Source: Kitasatospora sp. NBC_01266
GTDB lineage: Bacteria > Actinomycetota > Actinomycetes > Streptomycetales > Streptomycetaceae
Direction of reading: 5' to 3'
Length of the DNA: 64,000 nt
Assembly (NCBI RefSeq): GCF_036242395.1
Contig: NZ_CP108458.1
Location: 1,550,001 to 1,614,000, forward strand
The notes under the pieces were generated by a model. That model did no database searches and was not told the DNA's origin. It was given only the letters and a program-made list of their open reading frames with translations. Both the position numbers and the translations under genes were made by a program. This document shows, in pieces, positions 8,015-16,882 of this stretch; the first letter of the stretch is position 1, and every line of letters begins with the position of its first letter.

Positions 8015-9474
8015 ACGACGGTCGATTCCTCGTGTCCGGTTGCCTGGGTCGGTACGGCCCGCTGCTCCGGCGCGGCGTCCGCCGTGCCCTTGCGGAGCGT
8101 CGGGATGAGCAGTGCGGCGACCGCCGCGAGCACCGCGGCCCCCGCGAGGAACCAGAAGGTGCTGGTGTAGCCCGAGTCCGGCGGGAACGGGTGCGTGGCG
8201 GTCACCCTGGAGGCCAGGATACTGGCCGCCACACTGCTGCCGATCGCGCCGCCGATGGTGCGGATGTTGGCGTTCATGCCGCTGGCCACGCCGGTCTGCA
8301 CCGGCGGCACCGCCTCGACCACGATCGAGGACATCGAGGAGAACGCCAGCCCCATGCCGATGCCCATCAGGCTGGAGGAGAGGTAGATCTCCCAGCCCTT
8401 GTCGTGGCCGAGCGAGAGCAGCACGAACGGCACGATGGTGACGGCGCCGCCGGCGACCAGCACCAGCTTGGAGCCGAACCGGGCGGCGAGCGGCCCGGTC
8501 AGGACGCCGAGGATGAACATGCCGATGGTCATCGGCAGCATGTAGATGCCGGACTGGGTGATGCTGGCGCTGAAGCCGTAGCCGGCCAGCTTGGCGGGCG
8601 TCTGCACCAGCTGCGGCAGGAAGGTCATCACGGTGTACATCACGACGCCGAAGAGCAGCGCGACCAGGTTGGCGGTCCAGACGGCGGGTATCCGCATCAT
8701 CCGCATGTCGATCAGCGGGGCGTCCGACCGGAGTTCGACCAGGATCCAGACGGCGGCGAAGACCACGGCCGCGGCGAACAGGCCCAGGATGCGCGCCGAG
8801 CCCCAGCCCCAGCTGGGTCCCTCGCTGACCGCGAGCAGCAGCGCGACCAGCCAGACGGAGAGCAGCAGCGCGGCGCCCCAGCTGATCCGGCCCGGGGTGC
8901 GCACCGGGGACTCGGGGACGAACAGGTAGGTGGCGACGGTGGCGATCGCCGTCATGATCATCGGGAACCAGAACAGCCAGTGGTAGTCCAGGTTGTCCAC
9001 GATGGGCCCGGCCAGCAGCAGGCCGAGGCCGCCGCCGACGGCGGTCAGCGCGGCGGTGATGCCGACGGCGCTGCGCACCCGGGCGGCCGGGAACTCGTCG
9101 CGGATGATGCCGAAGGCCAGCGGCAGCACGCCACCGCCCAGGCCCTGGATGACGCGGGCCACGATCATCAGGCCGATCGAGTGCGACAGTCCGGCCAGAG
9201 CGGAACCGGCGGTCAGCGCGACCAGCGTGACGATGAGCATCCGCTCCTTGCCGGCCTTGTCGCCGATCCGGCCCAGGATCGGTGTGGCGACGGAGGCCGA
9301 CAGCAGGTAGCCGGTCATCAGCCAGGTCACGGTGTCCTGGCTGGTGTGCAGGTGCAGCATCAGGGTCGGCAGCACCGGGATGATCAGCGACTGCAGCAGG
9401 GAGTAGGCCGCGACCCCGACGAGCAGGACCGCGAAGGTGACGTTGTAGTGCGGACGGGACGTGGTCCGAGCCAT
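8011..9474 (-). CDS. MFS drug exporter, DHA2 (14-TM) type
   Basis: A 487-aa integral membrane protein with about 14 hydrophobic segments. Motif A is GRIGDKAGKERML after TM2, and motif C-like glycine-rich helices such as AVGGGLGLLLAGPIVD are present. Both are features of proton-driven drug/H+ antiporters. The soluble C-terminal tail is short. It is first in a two-gene operon with a TetR gene and lies behind two operator-like repeats, so induction by an exported compound is likely. The substrate cannot be inferred. Confidence 0.9.
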   Translation of the reverse strand: MARTTSRPHYNVTFAVLLVGVAAYSLLQSLIIPVLPTLMLHLHTSQDTVTWLMTGYLLSASVATPILGRIGDKAGKERMLIVTLVALTAGSALAGLSHSIGLMIVARVIQGLGGGVLPLAFGIIRDEFPAARVRSAVGITAALTAVGGGLGLLLAGPIVDNLDYHWLFWFPMIMTAIATVATYLFVPESPVRTPGRISWGAALLLSVWLVALLLAVSEGPSWGWGSARILGLFAAAVVFAAVWILVELRSDAPLIDMRMMRIPAVWTANLVALLFGVVMYTVMTFLPQLVQTPAKLAGYGFSASITQSGIYMLPMTIGMFILGVLTGPLAARFGSKLVLVAGGAVTIVPFVLLSLGHDKGWEIYLSSSLMGIGMGLAFSSMSSIVVEAVPPVQTGVASGMNANIRTIGGAIGSSVAASILASRVTATHPFPPDSGYTSTFWFLAGAAVLAAVAALLIPTLRKGTADAAPEQRAVPTQATGHEESTVV

Positions 9475-9500
9475 AGGTGTGGGCCCCAGGTGAGTAGGAA

Positions 9501-9554
9501 CCGGAGATTAAACTCCGGATAAGGAAGTTAGCAGAACCGGAGAATCAACTCCGC
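9501..9554. promoter_or_regulatory. Twin TetR-type operators before the MFS-TetR operon
   Basis: CCGGAG-attaaa-CTCCGG (9501-9518) and CCGGAG-aatcaa-CTCCGc (9537-9554) are near-identical 18-bp inverted repeats spaced 36 bp apart, 27-80 bp upstream of the MFS start codon. Confidence 0.7.
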
Positions 9555-9574
9555 ATGAGGTGGCCACCACGGAC

Positions 9575-9623
9575 ACCGGCCCCGCCGCCCGCACCTGGTG
9601 GGGGCGCGGGCGGCGGGGCCGGT
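9575..9623 (-). terminator. 18-bp perfect hairpin after phospholipase C
   Basis: Arms 9575-9592 and 9606-9623 are exact complements with a 13-nt loop, starting 12 nt past the phospholipase stop codon. It also insulates the MFS promoter. Confidence 0.85.
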
Positions 9624-9635
9624 GGGCAGGACAGG

Positions 9636-11783
9636 TCAGTTCGCGACCGGCCCCGGGTCACTGGTGCTGTGCTCGCCGTTCTCCAGGTGGCCGGCGTAGC
9701 GGCGGCCGAAGGCGGGACCGTCCACGGCGGTCACCAGCACGTCGTACCAGTTGCCCTGACCGCCGGTCTGCCAGCTGTACTCCAGGCTGTCGTGGGCCTT
9801 GAGCACCCTGGTGGCCTGCGCCTTCCCGTCGCGCTGGTAGCTGTTGGCCACCCGCACCGTGCGCCGGTCCTTGCCGTGGTTGCGGATCCGCACCCGGACC
9901 TCGTCGCGGCCGTGCTGCGAGAACTCCACCACCAGGTCGTCGCCGCCCTGCCCCTGGAACTCGAACTGACTGCCGTTGGGGCCGTAGGCGGCGAGCTGGT
10001 AGCGCGCCCCGTCGGCCACGGTCCAGAAGTCCCGCAGCCCGTCCTGCGCGGCCACGGTGTAACGGCGCGGCACGGACTGCGGGTTCTGCCGGTCGTAGAC
10101 CTGGAACGCGGCGCCGATCCGGCCGTGGTTGCGCAGTTCGAGCTGGAGCGTGCCGCTCTTCCGCGGGCCCTCGTTGACCAGCGCCTTGTACTGCAGCGGA
10201 CGGGCCGGGCGGGTGCCGGACTCCTGGACGGGCATCGACTGCGGCACCGGAACGCTGTACGGCTTGCCCTGGCTCGCGATCGGGTCGGGCACCTGGAAGT
10301 GCACCGGAGTGGTGTCGGCCTTGCCCTTGAAGTCGAACATCGAGGTGAGGTCACCGCAGACGGAGCGGCGCCAGTCGCTGATGTACGGGGAGGCGATGCC
10401 GAAGCGCTGCTCCAGGAAGCGCAGCACCGAGGTGTGGTCGAAGGTCTCCGAGCAGACGTAACCGCCGCGCGACCAGGGCGAGATGGCGATCATCGGCACC
10501 CGCGGGCCGAGCCCGATCGGCTGCGGGCCGGTGGGGCCGACGGTGCCCGCGGGGCTGGTCCACGGGAGGCCGGTCATGTCCAGGAACTCGTCCTGCAGGC
10601 TGGTCAGCAGGCTGTCGGAGACCATCCCCTCGCCGCCCGGGGCGCTGTGCAGCGGCGGCACCGGCGGCACGACGTGGTCGAACAGGCCGTCGTTCTCGTC
10701 GTAGTCGAGCAGCAGCACGGTGCTCCCCCACACCTCCGGGTTGGCGGTCAGCGCCTCCATCACCAGGTTGATGTAGTAGGCGCCGTCGGTCGGCGAGGAG
10801 GACGGGTGCTCGGAGTACTTGGCCGGCGGCACGATCCAGGTCACCTGCGGGAGCGTGCCGTTCTTCACGTCGGCGGCGAACTCGACCAGGGTGTGGTCCG
10901 AGGCGCCCTTCTGCACCAGCGCGCTGTTCGGGTCCGCGCCGTCGGCGGGCTGGAAGTTGTGGAAGAACATCAGCGAGTTGTCGGTGAAGTTGTCCGTGGG
11001 CTGGCCGGGGATCCCGCTGCCGCCCTGGTACAGCTTCCAGCTGACGCCCGCCTGCTCCAGCAGCTCGGGGTAGGTGGTCCAGGTGTAGCCGTTGGTGTCG
11101 TCGCGCTCGCCGGTGCCGGGACCGTTGAGCTTGGTCTTCCCGTAGACGTTGCGCGGGTCCATCGTCCCGGTCCACAGGTAGATGCGGTTGGGCGCGGTGT
11201 CGGCGTGCACCGAGCAGTGGTACGCGTCGCCGATGGTGAAGGCCTCGGCCAGCGCGAAGTGGTAGAGCAGGTCCTGGCGCTTGAGGTGACCCATCGTCAG
11301 CACATCCTGCTTCTGGGTCACCCAGGAGTCCCAGTGGCCGTCGTTCCACGCCTGGTGGCCGCTGGCCCAGCCGTGGTCGGTGCCCGCGGTGTGCTCGGTC
11401 GTGCTGCGCGGGTCGATGTACCAGGGCAGCACCTCGCTCTCGCTCGCGGGCAGGTTGCGACCCTGGTAGCGGGCGGTCTTGAGGGCGGCGGTCGGCTGGT
11501 GGAACACCGGCTTGCCGTTCGGCAGCAGCGCCGGACGCGGGTCGGCGAAGCCGCGCACCCCGCGCAGGGTGCCGAAGTAGTGGTCGAAGGAGCGGTTCTC
11601 CTGCATCAGGATCACGACGTGCTGGACGTCCTTGATCGACTTGGTGCGGGAGATCGCCGGCAGCGCCATCGCCTTGGCGATGGCCGGCGGGAACACGGAG
11701 AGCCCGGCGGCCGCGGCACCGGCGCCGCCGAGCTGGAGGAACCTGCGACGGCCGAGCTGGGGGGAGGTTTCGGAAGAACCCAT
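9636..11783 (-). CDS. Phosphocholine-specific phospholipase C, Tat-exported
   Basis: About 715 aa from ATG 11783; a longer form from ATG 11825 adds 14 residues ahead of the signal. A Tat signal LGRRRFLQLGG is followed by a hydrophobic stretch, predicting export of the folded enzyme. The phosphoesterase domain has the N-terminal QHVVILMQENRSFDHYFGT motif (nucleophile region) and the metal-binding LLLDYDENDGLFDHV motif. The last about 200 residues form two beta-rich repeats of the bacterial phospholipase C C-terminal (DUF756) type. It would hydrolyse phosphatidylcholine or sphingomyelin outside the cell, releasing phosphorylated head groups. No clear PhoP box was found upstream. Confidence 0.92.
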   Translation of the reverse strand: MGSSETSPQLGRRRFLQLGGAGAAAAGLSVFPPAIAKAMALPAISRTKSIKDVQHVVILMQENRSFDHYFGTLRGVRGFADPRPALLPNGKPVFHQPTAALKTARYQGRNLPASESEVLPWYIDPRSTTEHTAGTDHGWASGHQAWNDGHWDSWVTQKQDVLTMGHLKRQDLLYHFALAEAFTIGDAYHCSVHADTAPNRIYLWTGTMDPRNVYGKTKLNGPGTGERDDTNGYTWTTYPELLEQAGVSWKLYQGGSGIPGQPTDNFTDNSLMFFHNFQPADGADPNSALVQKGASDHTLVEFAADVKNGTLPQVTWIVPPAKYSEHPSSSPTDGAYYINLVMEALTANPEVWGSTVLLLDYDENDGLFDHVVPPVPPLHSAPGGEGMVSDSLLTSLQDEFLDMTGLPWTSPAGTVGPTGPQPIGLGPRVPMIAISPWSRGGYVCSETFDHTSVLRFLEQRFGIASPYISDWRRSVCGDLTSMFDFKGKADTTPVHFQVPDPIASQGKPYSVPVPQSMPVQESGTRPARPLQYKALVNEGPRKSGTLQLELRNHGRIGAAFQVYDRQNPQSVPRRYTVAAQDGLRDFWTVADGARYQLAAYGPNGSQFEFQGQGGDDLVVEFSQHGRDEVRVRIRNHGKDRRTVRVANSYQRDGKAQATRVLKAHDSLEYSWQTGGQGNWYDVLVTAVDGPAFGRRYAGHLENGEHSTSDPGPVAN

Positions 11784-11941
11784 GGATCTGCCATTTCTGC
11801 CGACTTGTCTGGACAACTGGACCATTCAGGGAGCCAGGGACCGGCAGGGGGCGAGCAGGGGGCGACCATGTGATCATCCGGGCAACGTTTGACCTTTCCT
11901 TTGCACAATCCGCCTCGGGCTCGGGCTGCGAGGCTCGGGGC

Positions 11942-12466
11942 TCAGGCCTCGCGGACGGGCAGCGGCTCGCCGCAGCGGCTGCAGTAGCGGGCGCCGGGCT
12001 CGGAGCTGACCCGGTCGCAGGCCGGGCAGATCCGGTCCAGCAGGCAGGGCGCCTCACCGCCCTCACCGGCCACCGCGAGAGCCCCGCCCACCGCGTTCCT
12101 GATGCCCAGTCCGGGGCGGCGCTGATGGACCGTGAGGTAGCTCAGGCCCTGCGGGCCGGCGCTCAGCGAGCGGCGGGCGGAGCGCGGCAGCCAGACCAGG
12201 GCATGGGGTTCCAGGGCCAGGTCGCCGGCGCGGAGGCTGATGACCCCGCTGCCCTCGACCACGAGCAGCAGGACGTCCAGGTCGTCCTCGGCGTGCTCCC
12301 CCACCGCGGCGCCGGCCGGCAGCCGCACCAGGTTCGCGTCCAGCTGGCGGCCGGGCTCGGCGAGGCGCCAGAGCGCTCCGCCCTGGCTGTCGGCCGCCTG
12401 CGCGGCGGCCAGGGCCAGGTCGGTGAGGATGCGGGGAGTGGCGGGGGTGGTGGGGGTGGTGGGCAT
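11942..12466 (-). CDS. Cupin protein with C-terminal zinc ribbon
   Basis: A 174-aa protein started at ATG 12466 with GGAGA about 9 nt upstream. A small cupin-like beta barrel (about 35-120; GEHAEDDLDVLLLVVEGSG) lacks a full HxH metal motif. It is followed by a C-terminal zinc ribbon with CPAC and CSRC pairs about 12 residues apart. It lies downstream of, and in the same direction as, the flavin reductase of the LLM operon with a 122-nt gap, so co-transcription is possible but unproven. A sensor or scaffold role is possible; the function is unknown. Confidence 0.75.
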   Translation of the reverse strand: MPTTPTTPATPRILTDLALAAAQAADSQGGALWRLAEPGRQLDANLVRLPAGAAVGEHAEDDLDVLLLVVEGSGVISLRAGDLALEPHALVWLPRSARRSLSAGPQGLSYLTVHQRRPGLGIRNAVGGALAVAGEGGEAPCLLDRICPACDRVSSEPGARYCSRCGEPLPVREA

Positions 12467-12588
12467 CGGTGACCGTCTCCGTCATAGGCCGCCGGGTGGG
12501 CAGCGTTCAGCACATCGGTTCGCACCGCCCATGGTGCCCGACGCCTGCCCGGTTCTCTGCTGCTCTCTGCTCTCTGCCGCCCGGACCG

Positions 12589-13254
12589 TCAGGTGGACTC
12601 CTGGTCGCCGGCCGGGCGCGGGTCACCCGGCGACCGGCTCTCGGCGGCGGACTCCAGGCGGCGGAACCGGCTGGCGTGGAAGACCAGCGGCGCCACCGCG
12701 CGGTCGGCGTCCAGCGCGTGGACCCGGAGCAGCACGATGTCGTGGTCGCCGGCCCGGAGGTGCTGCTCGATGCCGCACTCGAACCAGGCCCCGGCTCCCT
12801 CGATCAGCACCGCCCCGGCGGGGGTGACCCGCCAGTCGAGGCCCTGGAAGCGGTCGCCGTCGCGCGCGGCGAGCCGGCGGCAGGCGCTCTCCTGGTGGGC
12901 GCCGAGCACGCTGACGCCGATCCGGGCCCGGTCCCGCAGCAGCGGCCAGGTGGTCGAGGTGTGGGCCACGCAGACCGAGACCAGCGGCGGGTCGAGGGAG
13001 ACCGTGGTGAAGGAGCTGGCGGCCAGGCCCACCGGTGTCCCGTCCACCAGCGCGGCGATCGCCGTCACCCCGGTCGGGAACGCCCCGAACACCCGCCGCA
13101 GCTCGTCGGGTTGCGGGGGCCGGCCGGTGCCGGCGGCGTGCTCCGGATCGGCCCGGCGCTCGGCGGCACCGGTGACCGCGGCGGGCCGGGCGGGTTGCCG
13201 GGGACCGTGCCGGTCGTGGCGGGTCTCGGGGCACTGCGCTCGGGTCGCGGTCAT
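12589..13254 (-). CDS. Flavin reductase (NAD(P)H:FMN) partner of the LLM enzymes
   Basis: A 221-aa flavin reductase-like domain protein. FGAFPTGVTAIAA and LAASSFTTVSLDPPLVSVC are the FMN-binding strand and loop signatures of the HpaC/RutF family. The N-terminal 45 residues are low-complexity. The ATG at 13254 overlaps the stop of the upstream LLM gene (ATGA at 13251-13254), arguing for coupled translation; an ATG four codons earlier is less likely. It would supply reduced FMN to the four two-component monooxygenases encoded upstream in the same operon. Confidence 0.9.
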   Translation of the reverse strand: MTATRAQCPETRHDRHGPRQPARPAAVTGAAERRADPEHAAGTGRPPQPDELRRVFGAFPTGVTAIAALVDGTPVGLAASSFTTVSLDPPLVSVCVAHTSTTWPLLRDRARIGVSVLGAHQESACRRLAARDGDRFQGLDWRVTPAGAVLIEGAGAWFECGIEQHLRAGDHDIVLLRVHALDADRAVAPLVFHASRFRRLESAAESRSPGDPRPAGDQEST

Positions 13255-14381
13255 CGTCGGCTCCACTCGTCGGCGAGCAGCTCGTAGGAGCGGACCCGGT
13301 CGGCGTGGTCATGGGTGATGGTGGTGATGATCAGCTCGTCGGCACCGGTGGCATCGCGCAGCGTCTCCAACTGGTCGGCGACCTGCGACGGTGACCCGAC
13401 GAACTGGGTGTCGGTGCGATCGGCGACCAGCGCCCGGTCCGCTTCGGTCCAGACGTGCGCGCGGGCCTCGTCCGGTGTGGGGAAGGCGATCGCCCCCTCG
13501 CCGCTGCGGATGCTGCGCACCCACAGGCCGTATCCGGTGGCCAGTTCGCGGGCGGTGGCCTCGTCCTCGGCGACCACGACGTCCGCGGAGACGCTGACGT
13601 ACGGACGCGCCAGCTCGGCGGAGGGCGTGAACGCGGCGCGGTAGCCTGCCGCGGCCTCCAGCACGGTGGCCGGGCTGACGTGGTAGTTCGCCGCGAAGCG
13701 CAGCCCGTGCGCGCCCGCGACCTCGGCGCTGATCCCGGCGCTGCTGCCGAGGATCCACACCTGCAGGTCGGCACCTTCGCCGGGCACCACGTGCGCCTCG
13801 ACTCCGTCGGCGGTCGCGTAGCTGCCGGCCAGCAGGGCGAGGATGTCGGCGATCTGCTCGTCGTAGGGCTGGGATTCGGCCCGCGGCTGCTGGAGCAGCT
13901 TCCGGTGCAGGGCGAACCGCGGGGAGCCCAGCAGGTGTTCGAAGGAGAACCGGGCCGGGATCTTCAGGCCGCCTCGGGTGCGGCCGTCGGCCACGGCCGC
14001 CGCGCCGACCAGCGCCGGCTGCCGGGTGGCCGGTGCGGGCCTGCCGCCGGAGCGGCCCAGGCCCAGGTCGAACCGGCCGGGGTGCAGCGCGTCGAGCAGC
14101 CCGAACTCCTCGACGGTGGACAGCGCGGTGCGGTGTCCGAGCTGGACCGCGCCGGCGCCGAGCCGGATGGTGGAGGTCGCCGCCGCGGTGAGCGCCAGGA
14201 CGACGGCCGGAGAGGTGCCCGCGACACCGGGGTTGAGGTGGTGCTCGGCGAACCAGTAGCGGGTGTAGCCGAGTTGCTCGGCCCGCTGGGCCAGGTCGAT
14301 GCTGTTGCGCAGTGCCCGGGTCGCGGTGGATCCGGAGGAGATCGGCACGAGGTCCAGCACTGCGAGGGGCGTGTTGGCCAT
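13251..14381 (-). CDS. LLM flavin-dependent monooxygenase, MsnO8-like
   Basis: About 376 aa from ATG 14381, which has AGGAG about 9 nt upstream; the longer open frame to 14555 is low-complexity and not coding-like. The luciferase-like fold is shown by AEQLGYTRYWFAEHHLNPG near the N-terminus and the C-terminal GSPSQVADQLETL. The motif VLDLVPISSGS matches the MsnO8 subgroup. It is fourth in a five-gene oxidoreductase operon ending in the flavin reductase. Oxygenation of an organosulfur substrate is suggested by context only. Confidence 0.9.
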   Translation of the reverse strand: MANTPLAVLDLVPISSGSTATRALRNSIDLAQRAEQLGYTRYWFAEHHLNPGVAGTSPAVVLALTAAATSTIRLGAGAVQLGHRTALSTVEEFGLLDALHPGRFDLGLGRSGGRPAPATRQPALVGAAAVADGRTRGGLKIPARFSFEHLLGSPRFALHRKLLQQPRAESQPYDEQIADILALLAGSYATADGVEAHVVPGEGADLQVWILGSSAGISAEVAGAHGLRFAANYHVSPATVLEAAAGYRAAFTPSAELARPYVSVSADVVVAEDEATARELATGYGLWVRSIRSGEGAIAFPTPDEARAHVWTEADRALVADRTDTQFVGSPSQVADQLETLRDATGADELIITTITHDHADRVRSYELLADEWSRR

Positions 14382-14412
14382 GAGGGTGCTCCTAATCAGT
14401 TGGCCGTCGTGG

Positions 14413-15483
14413 TCAGTCGGCCGTCGCGGGCGCGACCGGGCCCCAGCCGAACGGCGGGTCGGGGATGTCACGGCGCAGCGTGGGGGCGATCTCGGACTGG
14501 AACAGCGCGAGGCTGTCCCGGTGCTGGGCGTCGGTGAGACCGCCGGCGTCGGCATGCAGATGAAGCACGCTGTGGCCGAGCCGCTCGTGGTAGCGGTGCA
14601 CCTTCTCGATCACCTGCTGCGGGCTGCCGATCAGCGCGGAGCTGCGCTCGACGAAGTCCTCCAGGCTGGTGAAGACCGGTTCCAGTCCGAGGCTCTTCTG
14701 GAAGGCCAACTGGCCTTCGAAGACCGGTCGGTAGACCTTCAGGGCGTCCTGCGAGGTGGGTGCGGCGTAGTAGCCGGCGGTGCCGGCGCCGACCGTCGCC
14801 AACGCCGGGTCGTGGCCGTAGTGCTCCCAGCGCTCCCGGTAGTGGCGGACGAGTTCGGCGTACGGCTCTATCGGATGGGTGACGTTGGCGGAGAAGACCG
14901 GGTCGCCGTAGCGGGCGGCGAGGTCGACCGATTCGCGGCTGGTCGCGCTGCCGTGCCAGACCCGGATCGGCTGCTGCAGCGGCCGGGGCCAGACCTCGGC
15001 CTCGGCCAACTCCGGTCGGAAGCGCGCCGGGTAGGTCACCTTGTCCTGCCGCCAGATGCGGCGGAACAGCTCGTAGGACTCGGCGTTGCGCTCCCACTGG
15101 TCCTCGGGGGTGACCTGGAAGAGCTCGCGCTGGGCCGCGCCGTTGCCCTTGCCGATGATCAGTTCGAGTCTGCCCCCGGAGAGGTGGTCCAGGGTCGCGT
15201 AGTCCTCGTAGGCGCGCACCGGGTCGAGCAGGCTCAGTGTCGTCACCGCCGTGAACAGCCGGATCCGCCTGGTGAGGGCGGCGAGGTGGCTGAGCACCAC
15301 CGGCGGCGAGGAGGAGATGAACGGCCGCTCGTGGCGCTCGCCGACGCCGAAGCCGTCGAAGCCCAACTCCTCGGCGAGCAGCGCGTTGTCGATCACCTCG
15401 CGGAAGCGGTCCTGGGTCGACTTCCGCGCGCCGGTCACCCGGTCCGGCGCGTGCACGATCAGGGTGATGGCCAGGAACTTCAC
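14413..15483 (-). CDS. LLM flavin-dependent oxidoreductase
   Basis: A 356-aa luciferase-like monooxygenase. AEELGFDGFGVGERHERPFISSSPPVVLSHLAA and LDHLSGGRLELIIGKGN are core TIM-barrel and FMN-contact motifs. IGSPQQVIEKVHRYHE near the C-terminus is the usual closing motif. Its start codon overlaps the stop of the NtaA-like gene upstream (ATGA at 15480-15483). This subgroup recurs in actinobacterial sulfur-scavenging loci, so desulfurising oxidation is plausible; the substrate is unknown. Confidence 0.9.
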   Translation of the reverse strand: MKFLAITLIVHAPDRVTGARKSTQDRFREVIDNALLAEELGFDGFGVGERHERPFISSSPPVVLSHLAALTRRIRLFTAVTTLSLLDPVRAYEDYATLDHLSGGRLELIIGKGNGAAQRELFQVTPEDQWERNAESYELFRRIWRQDKVTYPARFRPELAEAEVWPRPLQQPIRVWHGSATSRESVDLAARYGDPVFSANVTHPIEPYAELVRHYRERWEHYGHDPALATVGAGTAGYYAAPTSQDALKVYRPVFEGQLAFQKSLGLEPVFTSLEDFVERSSALIGSPQQVIEKVHRYHERLGHSVLHLHADAGGLTDAQHRDSLALFQSEIAPTLRRDIPDPPFGWGPVAPATAD

Positions 15484-16856
15484 GAGGCCACCCGCTCGCT
15501 CGCCGCGTCGGCGTCGGGGTGGGCCAGGCCGAGGTGGTCGCGCAGGGTGCTGCCCTGGTACTCGGTGCGGAAGACGCCGCGCTCCTGGAGCAGCGGGACC
15601 ACGGTGTCGGCGAAGGCGTCCAACCCGCCGGGGGTGAGGTGCGGGACGAGGATGAATCCGTCACTGGCGTCGGCCTGGACGAAGGAGTTGATGGTCTGCG
15701 CCACGGTGGCCGGGGAGCCGACGAAGGACTGGCGGTTGCCGGTCTCGATGACCAGCTCGCGGATCGACCACTTGTTGGCGGCGGCGAGTTCCCGCCACTG
15801 CCGGGCGGTGGCCAGCGGGTCGCGGTACATCCGCACCTGGGCGCGGCCCTGGGCGATCGCGTGCTCGCCGGGGTCCGGATCGATCTCGGGCAGCGGGCCG
15901 TCCGGGTCGTAGCCGGACAGGTCGCGGTTCCAGACGAACTCCAGGTGCTTGAGCGCGGTGGCGCCGCTGACCTGCTGACGGCGCACCTCGCGGGCCAACT
16001 CCTGTGCCTGGGCGTCGGTGTCACCGAGCACGAAGGTCGCGGCGGGCAGGATCAGCAGCTGGTCGCGGGTGCGGCCGTGCCGGGCCAGCCGGCCCTTGAC
16101 GTCCGTGTAGAACGCGCGCCCCTCCTCGAAGGTGCTGTAGCGGCTGAAGATCGCGTCCGCGCTCGACGCGGCGAACTCGCGCCCCTCCTCCGAGTCGCCG
16201 GCCTGGAAGATCACCGGGCGGCCCTGCGGGCTGCGCGGGACGTTGAACTGTCCCTGGATGTCGAAGTGCTGCCCCCGGTGGACGAACGCACCGGCCCGCG
16301 CCTCCCGCAGGAAGCTGCCGGACTGCTGGTCGGCGGCGATCTCGTTCCCCTGCCAGGAGTCGAACAACTCGGTGGCGGTGCTCAGGAACTCCTTCGCCCG
16401 CGAGTAGCGCTCGTGCTGCGGCAGGAAGCCGCCGCGGCGGAAGTTCTCGCCGGTGAAGGCGTCCCACGAGGTGACCACGTTCCAGGCGGCCCGGCCGCCC
16501 GACAGATGGTCGAGGCTGGCGAACTGGCGGGCCACCTCGTAGGGCTCGTTGAAGGTCGAGTTGATCGTGCCGGCCAGGCCCAGGCGTTCGGTGACGGCGG
16601 CCAGCGCGGCCAGCACGGTGAAGGTGTCGGGTCGCCCGACGACGTCCAAGTCGTAGATCTCTCCGCCCTGTTCGCGCAGCCGCAGCCCCTCGGCGAGAAA
16701 GAGGAAGTCGAACTTGGCTCGTTCGGCGGTCTGCGCGAAGTGCCGGAACGAGCTGAACTCGACGTGGCTGCCCGCCTCCGGGTCGCTCCAGACGGTGGTG
16801 TTGTTGACGCCCGGGAAGTGGGCGGCGAGGTGGATCTGCTTGACAGGCTTGCTCAT
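15480..16856 (-). CDS. NtaA/SnaA/DszA-family FMN-dependent monooxygenase
   Basis: A 458-aa protein with the family's N-terminal KQIHLAAHFPGVNNTTVWSD, the central LDHLSGGRAAWNVVTSWD and the C-terminal LVPHLTPGGLDAFADTVVPLLQERG. Characterised relatives oxidise nitrilotriacetate, dibenzothiophene sulfone and S-alkyl or N-acetyl cysteine derivatives with FMNH2 from a partner reductase. A reductase is encoded three genes downstream here. A role in opening C-S bonds of imported thioethers or sulfones is inferred, in parallel with the Bacillus ytmI-type operons that pair an NtaA-like enzyme with an amino-acid ABC importer. Confidence 0.92.
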   Translation of the reverse strand: MSKPVKQIHLAAHFPGVNNTTVWSDPEAGSHVEFSSFRHFAQTAERAKFDFLFLAEGLRLREQGGEIYDLDVVGRPDTFTVLAALAAVTERLGLAGTINSTFNEPYEVARQFASLDHLSGGRAAWNVVTSWDAFTGENFRRGGFLPQHERYSRAKEFLSTATELFDSWQGNEIAADQQSGSFLREARAGAFVHRGQHFDIQGQFNVPRSPQGRPVIFQAGDSEEGREFAASSADAIFSRYSTFEEGRAFYTDVKGRLARHGRTRDQLLILPAATFVLGDTDAQAQELAREVRRQQVSGATALKHLEFVWNRDLSGYDPDGPLPEIDPDPGEHAIAQGRAQVRMYRDPLATARQWRELAAANKWSIRELVIETGNRQSFVGSPATVAQTINSFVQADASDGFILVPHLTPGGLDAFADTVVPLLQERGVFRTEYQGSTLRDHLGLAHPDADAASERVAS

Positions 16857-16882
16857 GGTCCTGACGTCCTTCTGACCTGGAA

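Noticed and set aside
9555..11873. 772-aa plus-strand frame opposite phospholipase C
   Set aside because: Shadow frame; the minus strand has all phospholipase C motifs and a Tat signal.
12063..12485. 140-aa minus-strand frame overlapping the cupin/zinc-ribbon gene
   Set aside because: Out-of-frame, Arg/Gly-rich product; the overlapping frame has the cupin and CxxC motifs.
14382..14555. 58-residue N-terminal extension of the MsnO8-like gene
   Set aside because: Low-complexity sequence; a good ribosome-binding site precedes ATG 14381 and the protein fold starts there.
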